Below are positions 5,900 through 9,267 of a stretch of DNA of 9,267 bases, piece after piece; position 1 is the stretch's first letter; every line of letters begins with the position of its first letter. The translations under genes and the position numbers were made by a program. The notes beneath the pieces were generated by a model. The model ran no database searches and was not told the origin of the DNA. It saw only the letters and a program-made list of their open reading frames with translations. This DNA is from an uncultured Lachnospiraceae bacterium (GTDB lineage Bacteria > Bacillota > Clostridia > Lachnospirales > Lachnospiraceae). Where the stretch lies: the NCBI GenBank assembly GCA_946533525.1, contig CAMNBW010000039.1:1-9267 (forward strand). Direction: 5' to 3'.

Positions 5900-7875
5900 T
5901 TTTTCTTCCCCTTCTTTGCTTCCTTCTCTATCTCTTCCTTTCTCGCCCTTATAAGGTTCTCATACCCTCTCGGTGTGTATGTAAAAAATCCGCTGAAGAG
6001 AGTTGCTTCCTCCATACCGGCGGCGGACTGCTTCCTGTGCCTGTCCGCGGGATTCTTTGCGGGCTCTCCGAGCACCTTCCTGATGAATTTCAGTCTGTTG
6101 AGCTTCCTGTCCCGAAGCTCAGCCTCGTTTTCCCCCTGCTCTATCTTCTTTTTTATGTCCTCCTCGTCGGAAGCATCCGTTTTGCGGATAAAAGCCTGCA
6201 ATCCCCTTATCCTTTCCTCAAGATAGTCAAGCTCATCAGCTTTCAGAAGATCACGGAGTATGAGCTTTGCAAAGCCGGGATCCAGCGCCAGGATCGCCTT
6301 TTTGAACTTTGGCGGGATGAGCTTTATCATGTCACTCCTTAAGGGTCTCAATCTGACCTGTCCCTTTGCGGCCGCCTGAAAGCTTAAGTTTCCGAAAGCC
6401 AGATCGTTATCTATCGCCTTGATCTTTTTTATCATATTATTGCCGCCGAAAGCTGAGGCACCGTTTGTCTCCAAAAGAAAATTGCCGTAATTTCGGTCTG
6501 TCTGGCCGCAGATAAGATCGAAAAACTGCAGGCAGATAAGCTGATCCTCCACCTCGTCGGTGTACATGGCGTTTTCCTCCTTAACGGCATAATCATCACC
6601 GCCCTCTGCCTTATCCATGATATTTCCCCTTACCCGCTTTCCGTTATGCTTTATAACGACAGTTCTCGATTCCGCGATTAGCTCCTCTATTCCCAAAAGC
6701 TTTGCCAGACGGCTCGTTGCGACGTTTCTGCGGGAAATATTTCTGCCCGGCTGTATCTTCGCGCCGAGCTCCGCCACCCTCTTGAGGTTATATGTTTTAA
6801 AGGCATCCACGAAAAATAAGCTGAACTGCTTCCTCTGTGCCTTTGAAAGCTCCTTGACAAACTTGTGCAAAGGACTGGCATCCTTTTTTATATAATCGCA
6901 CGCATCCGACCTGCAATAATCAAAGACCTCCACTATCTTTAAATACGTATCATTATTCCCCTTGGAAGTACTGTCAAGCTCATTTACTGCCTTTTTGTAG
7001 CCGTCAAAAATAGCCTTAGGCAGCTCCGACTTATCAGCAGCAGCAGCCATTATATCATCAAAGCTTCCCGTATCAATATTCTCTTCCGCTTTGAAAAAAT
7101 AGGTCTTCCCATTCCGCTTGAACTTAAGTACCTTGGAGGTTCCGTTCCCCTCATCCTTGGTCTTTATCTTCTCCGCGTCCAGGTCTATCTTTTCTGCGCG
7201 CTCGTGCCGCAGCATATCCGCCCAGGTCGCCTCCTTGCCGGCTTTCGCTTCACGGCTTCCGGTCATCATCTCCCTGTAGTCAAGGAGTGACTGCTCAAAG
7301 CGGGCCTCTTCATCTAATATCTGCTCCTTAAGGCGGCTTATCATTTCAAAGCGCTCCTGGGAATAATCGCTTAATGCCTCCTTTTTCATGAGCCATTCGT
7401 CCAGGCTCGCCGCCAGCTTATTGTACATAAGGCTGGCAGCCAGGGAAGAGTTTTTAAGCTCCTCCCTGTATTGCTCCTCATCCTTTTTCTTTACTGCAAA
7501 GGGCGGCATGGGATTGCTTAGGAAGGACTGCACCATCTCTATCTTAAGCTTGATGTCCTCCATCTCGGGGCTGTCATTTAGCGCCTCTTCCTCCCCGTCC
7601 TCTCCCTGCTTATAGGCGGAGCTTTCGATTATCTCCTGCCCCAGGGCATAGACCGGCGGCATATTCTCCTGTATCTGCGCCTTGGCCTTTTTCAGAGCCT
7701 TTGTTCTTTTCGAGTCCTTCTTAACTTCCTGCCTTGGCATATCTATGTCCGGCAGATTCCCGGGCCCGAACGACTGCCTGTCGGTAAAGAGATCTATGAC
7801 CTTCTCCGTATTGACCTCTATGGTGCTTGCAATTCTTTGCGGTTTTTTCTTTATATTTCCTTTAGGACCACCCAT
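5896..7875 (-). CDS. Atypical kinase-like protein (PI3/4K/HipA/FAM20-like core) with shared N-terminal tag
   Basis: This is a 659-residue protein with an ATG start and an AAGGAG site 8 nt upstream (7884-7889). Residues 1-50 hold the block NTEKVIDLF (22-30) and MPR (46-48), both also found in the calpain of this window. Residues 50-245 are charged, helical and unassigned. The kinase-like core spans roughly 246-500. It has a beta-hairpin ending YFFKAEE with K262 as candidate ATP-binding Lys, a helix NVATSRLAKLLGI (384-396) typical of the family, a catalytic loop GQTDRNYGNFLLE with D460 and N465, and a metal-binding IDND with D489. The order and spacing recall PI3/4-kinase, HipA and FAM20-type kinases. 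The tail is charged and ends in a basic KKGKKK stretch. There is no signal peptide or membrane helix. The stop overlaps the next GNAT start (ATGA), so the two are probably translationally coupled. Whether it phosphorylates protein or lipid, or uses the fold for another transfer, cannot be told. Confidence 0.72.
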   Translation of the reverse strand: MGGPKGNIKKKPQRIASTIEVNTEKVIDLFTDRQSFGPGNLPDIDMPRQEVKKDSKRTKALKKAKAQIQENMPPVYALGQEIIESSAYKQGEDGEEEALNDSPEMEDIKLKIEMVQSFLSNPMPPFAVKKKDEEQYREELKNSSLAASLMYNKLAASLDEWLMKKEALSDYSQERFEMISRLKEQILDEEARFEQSLLDYREMMTGSREAKAGKEATWADMLRHERAEKIDLDAEKIKTKDEGNGTSKVLKFKRNGKTYFFKAEENIDTGSFDDIMAAAADKSELPKAIFDGYKKAVNELDSTSKGNNDTYLKIVEVFDYCRSDACDYIKKDASPLHKFVKELSKAQRKQFSLFFVDAFKTYNLKRVAELGAKIQPGRNISRRNVATSRLAKLLGIEELIAESRTVVIKHNGKRVRGNIMDKAEGGDDYAVKEENAMYTDEVEDQLICLQFFDLICGQTDRNYGNFLLETNGASAFGGNNMIKKIKAIDNDLAFGNLSFQAAAKGQVRLRPLRSDMIKLIPPKFKKAILALDPGFAKLILRDLLKADELDYLEERIRGLQAFIRKTDASDEEDIKKKIEQGENEAELRDRKLNRLKFIRKVLGEPAKNPADRHRKQSAAGMEEATLFSGFFTYTPRGYENLIRARKEEIEKEAKKGKKK

Positions 7876-7929
7876 TTCTTAAGCTCCTTATGTTTTGTCT
7901 CTGTACTGCCCGCTTCAGGCTCTCCGCTC

Positions 7930-9267
7930 TTACCGTACAGCGGCAGGCTGCTTGGGTACGTATGCTCCCCATTCTATTCTCATGGAATTGGGATTCATAT
8001 CCTTACGAAGCTTTCCTACGTAGACTCCGTCTCTCTGGGCTGCGTTAAGCATCTGCTCTGTTTGGATCTGCTTCGGTGCATAGCCCTTCTCCTTACTGTA
8101 TTCCAGATTGGAGAATTGCTGCTTCATCTGCTCGGGCTGTTTAATCTGCTCAAACCAGGTGATCTCCGCTGACCGTCCGCCGCTGCTCTTTATAAGGCTT
8201 TCAATAGTCACTTCATACTCGCTTTTAGGACTTGAATCCATCAGCTTGACCGTCTCATTCTTTCCGTTTATACCCTTTATGGTTCTGTAATGCTTTTCAC
8301 CGGTCGATGTATATGTCAGGATTCCCACAAGATTTCCTGTGTTCAGCACCTTACTTACCTGCTCTACAAAGATTGCCTTCTGGTTGTTGAGCGCAAGCTC
8401 ATCCAGAGCTTTGGATGCCTGGTCTCTTGCCTGCTTCCCACGGTCATTTGCACTGGAGAAGGTCATCCTGTTTATCATCATATCCCTGTGCTTATTTATA
8501 AAGAAATCTCCTACCTCAACGATGCTCCCTATGCCGTATGAATTGGGTCCGCAGAATTGCTCTTCCCCTCTGCGGTACTGGTTATACAGCCTTTCCCAGT
8601 CTCTGTCCCGTTCCGAGCCCTTTTGTATTTTCAATTCCTTTCTGACCTCATCATATGTTCGATAGTTCGGTACAAATCCCCTGACATTATACTGATTTAT
8701 GTATTTAGTCGAACCATAGGTGACATTTATAAACTGATTGTACAGCGCCGCTGCGGTACAGCACCAGCAATTTGCCCCCGTCTGCTGCTCATAATCCGAT
8801 ACATAGCTGATCTCTGTTTTGGTCTGTGGAATAGCCAGCTTCTGTTTGTTCTTCGGATCGTCAAATCTGTCGTCGTCGAGCATACGCGCTCTGTAATATC
8901 CCGTGAGGAAATCATAGGCTTTGATGAGTTCTTTGTCTGTACCCTTTTTATAGAAGTAATCAGAATGATATTTATTATCCAGCATATATGTCTTCTGTAC
9001 ACGAAGCTTTGCCTTTATCAGCTCCAGCTCCTCCTGAGTCTCAGGATAATCCTTCTTATTATCCTTGAGGTACTGGATATACTGTTCCTTCTTCTCCTCC
9101 GTATATTCCTCGGTCGTATATATCTTCGTCCTGTCGCTTAAGGTCTTTTGAAGTTCTTCATCATCAAGAGTGATAAATATCTTGCCGTCAGCCACATACT
9201 CAGTTGCATTGTTGTCAACAGGCTCGTTGATCCTGTTCAGGTTCTCCTCTTTCTTCTCAGCCTTCTT
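7930..9267 (-). CDS. Papain-fold cysteine peptidase, C39/AvrRpt2-like (5' end outside window)
   Basis: The reading frame is open to the right edge, so the gene is partial; 445 residues are visible. A GTG at 9193-9195 could serve as a start, but 24 further sense codons precede it with no stop, so the true start probably lies outside the window. Visible residues 161-170 read QTGANCWCC with its preceding Q; the Q-to-C spacing of six (Q161, C167) matches the oxyanion Gln and nucleophile Cys of papain-fold peptidases. A later strand pair, GEKHYRTIKGI (His326) and VKLMDSSP (Asp344), matches the His and Asp/Asn positions of C39-like enzymes. The first 120 residues are highly charged and probably helical. 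No signal peptide or membrane segment is seen. Two more cysteines (C169, C170) follow the nucleophile, which is unusual. The stop is 54 bp before the kinase gene, which suggests co-transcription. The fold is fairly sure; the exact family and substrate are unknown. Confidence 0.75.
   Translation of the reverse strand, partial: KKAEKKEENLNRINEPVDNNATEYVADGKIFITLDDEELQKTLSDRTKIYTTEEYTEEKKEQYIQYLKDNKKDYPETQEELELIKAKLRVQKTYMLDNKYHSDYFYKKGTDKELIKAYDFLTGYYRARMLDDDRFDDPKNKQKLAIPQTKTEISYVSDYEQQTGANCWCCTAAALYNQFINVTYGSTKYINQYNVRGFVPNYRTYDEVRKELKIQKGSERDRDWERLYNQYRRGEEQFCGPNSYGIGSIVEVGDFFINKHRDMMINRMTFSSANDRGKQARDQASKALDELALNNQKAIFVEQVSKVLNTGNLVGILTYTSTGEKHYRTIKGINGKNETVKLMDSSPKSEYEVTIESLIKSSGGRSAEITWFEQIKQPEQMKQQFSNLEYSKEKGYAPKQIQTEQMLNAAQRDGVYVGKLRKDMNPNSMRIEWGAYVPKQPAAVR

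Noticed and set aside
8557..9141. Plus-strand ORF of 194 residues, very hydrophobic, resembling a membrane protein
   Set aside because: It is the reverse frame of the papain-fold peptidase, whose motifs are clear. The hydrophobicity arises from reading Lys/Glu-rich codons in antisense.
9196..9267. NNATEYVAD at the window edge as a third copy of the N-[AT]-EKVIDL block
   Set aside because: Only scattered residues match and the hydrophobic core of the block is missing; any real copy should lie further upstream, outside the window.

Overview
The window comes from a low-to-medium GC Gram-positive bacterium. It is most likely a clostridial (Firmicutes) species, and Lachnospiraceae would fit. The support is strong AAGGAG/AGGAG ribosome-binding sites before almost every gene, frequent ATA isoleucine and AGG/AGA arginine codons, short intergenic gaps and overlapping start/stop codons. 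No rRNA, tRNA, IS element, CRISPR array or phage structural gene is visible, so the species assignment is an inference.

Every credible gene lies on the minus strand, so transcription runs from right to left and the window is probably one operon or part of one. In order of transcription it holds: (1) a papain-fold cysteine peptidase of the C39/AvrRpt2-like type, open to the right window edge (7930-9267); (2) a 659-residue protein with an atypical PI3/4K/HipA/FAM20-like kinase core (5896-7875); (3) a GNAT acetyltransferase with a second GNAT-like half (4952-5899), joined to the kinase by an ATGA overlap; (4) a larger GNAT-like protein with a degenerate acetyl-CoA loop and an extra C-terminal domain (3621-4877); (5) an 860-residue calpain-family (C2) protease with a complete Cys/His/Asn triad and a very large insertion (1046-3628); (6) a 31-residue ORF that resembles the start of the calpain gene (937-1032); (7) a third tandem GNAT protein (35-868). 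Gaps are 74 bp or less, and no terminator was seen inside the cluster.

The cluster alternates enzymes of eukaryote-like or effector-like families (papain fold, kinase, calpain) with GNAT proteins built on a common plan. The calpain and the kinase are unrelated in their catalytic domains, yet both start with MG and carry the same N-terminal block, N-[AT]-EKVIDL-[MF], followed by x-D and a downstream MPR. Five of the six identical EKVIDL codons differ at the third base, so the block looks conserved at the protein level rather than copied recently. It could be a sorting, secretion or docking tag on a set of cargo enzymes, with the GNAT proteins modifying, regulating or protecting against them. 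That model is inference. None of the visible proteins has a classical signal peptide or a membrane segment.
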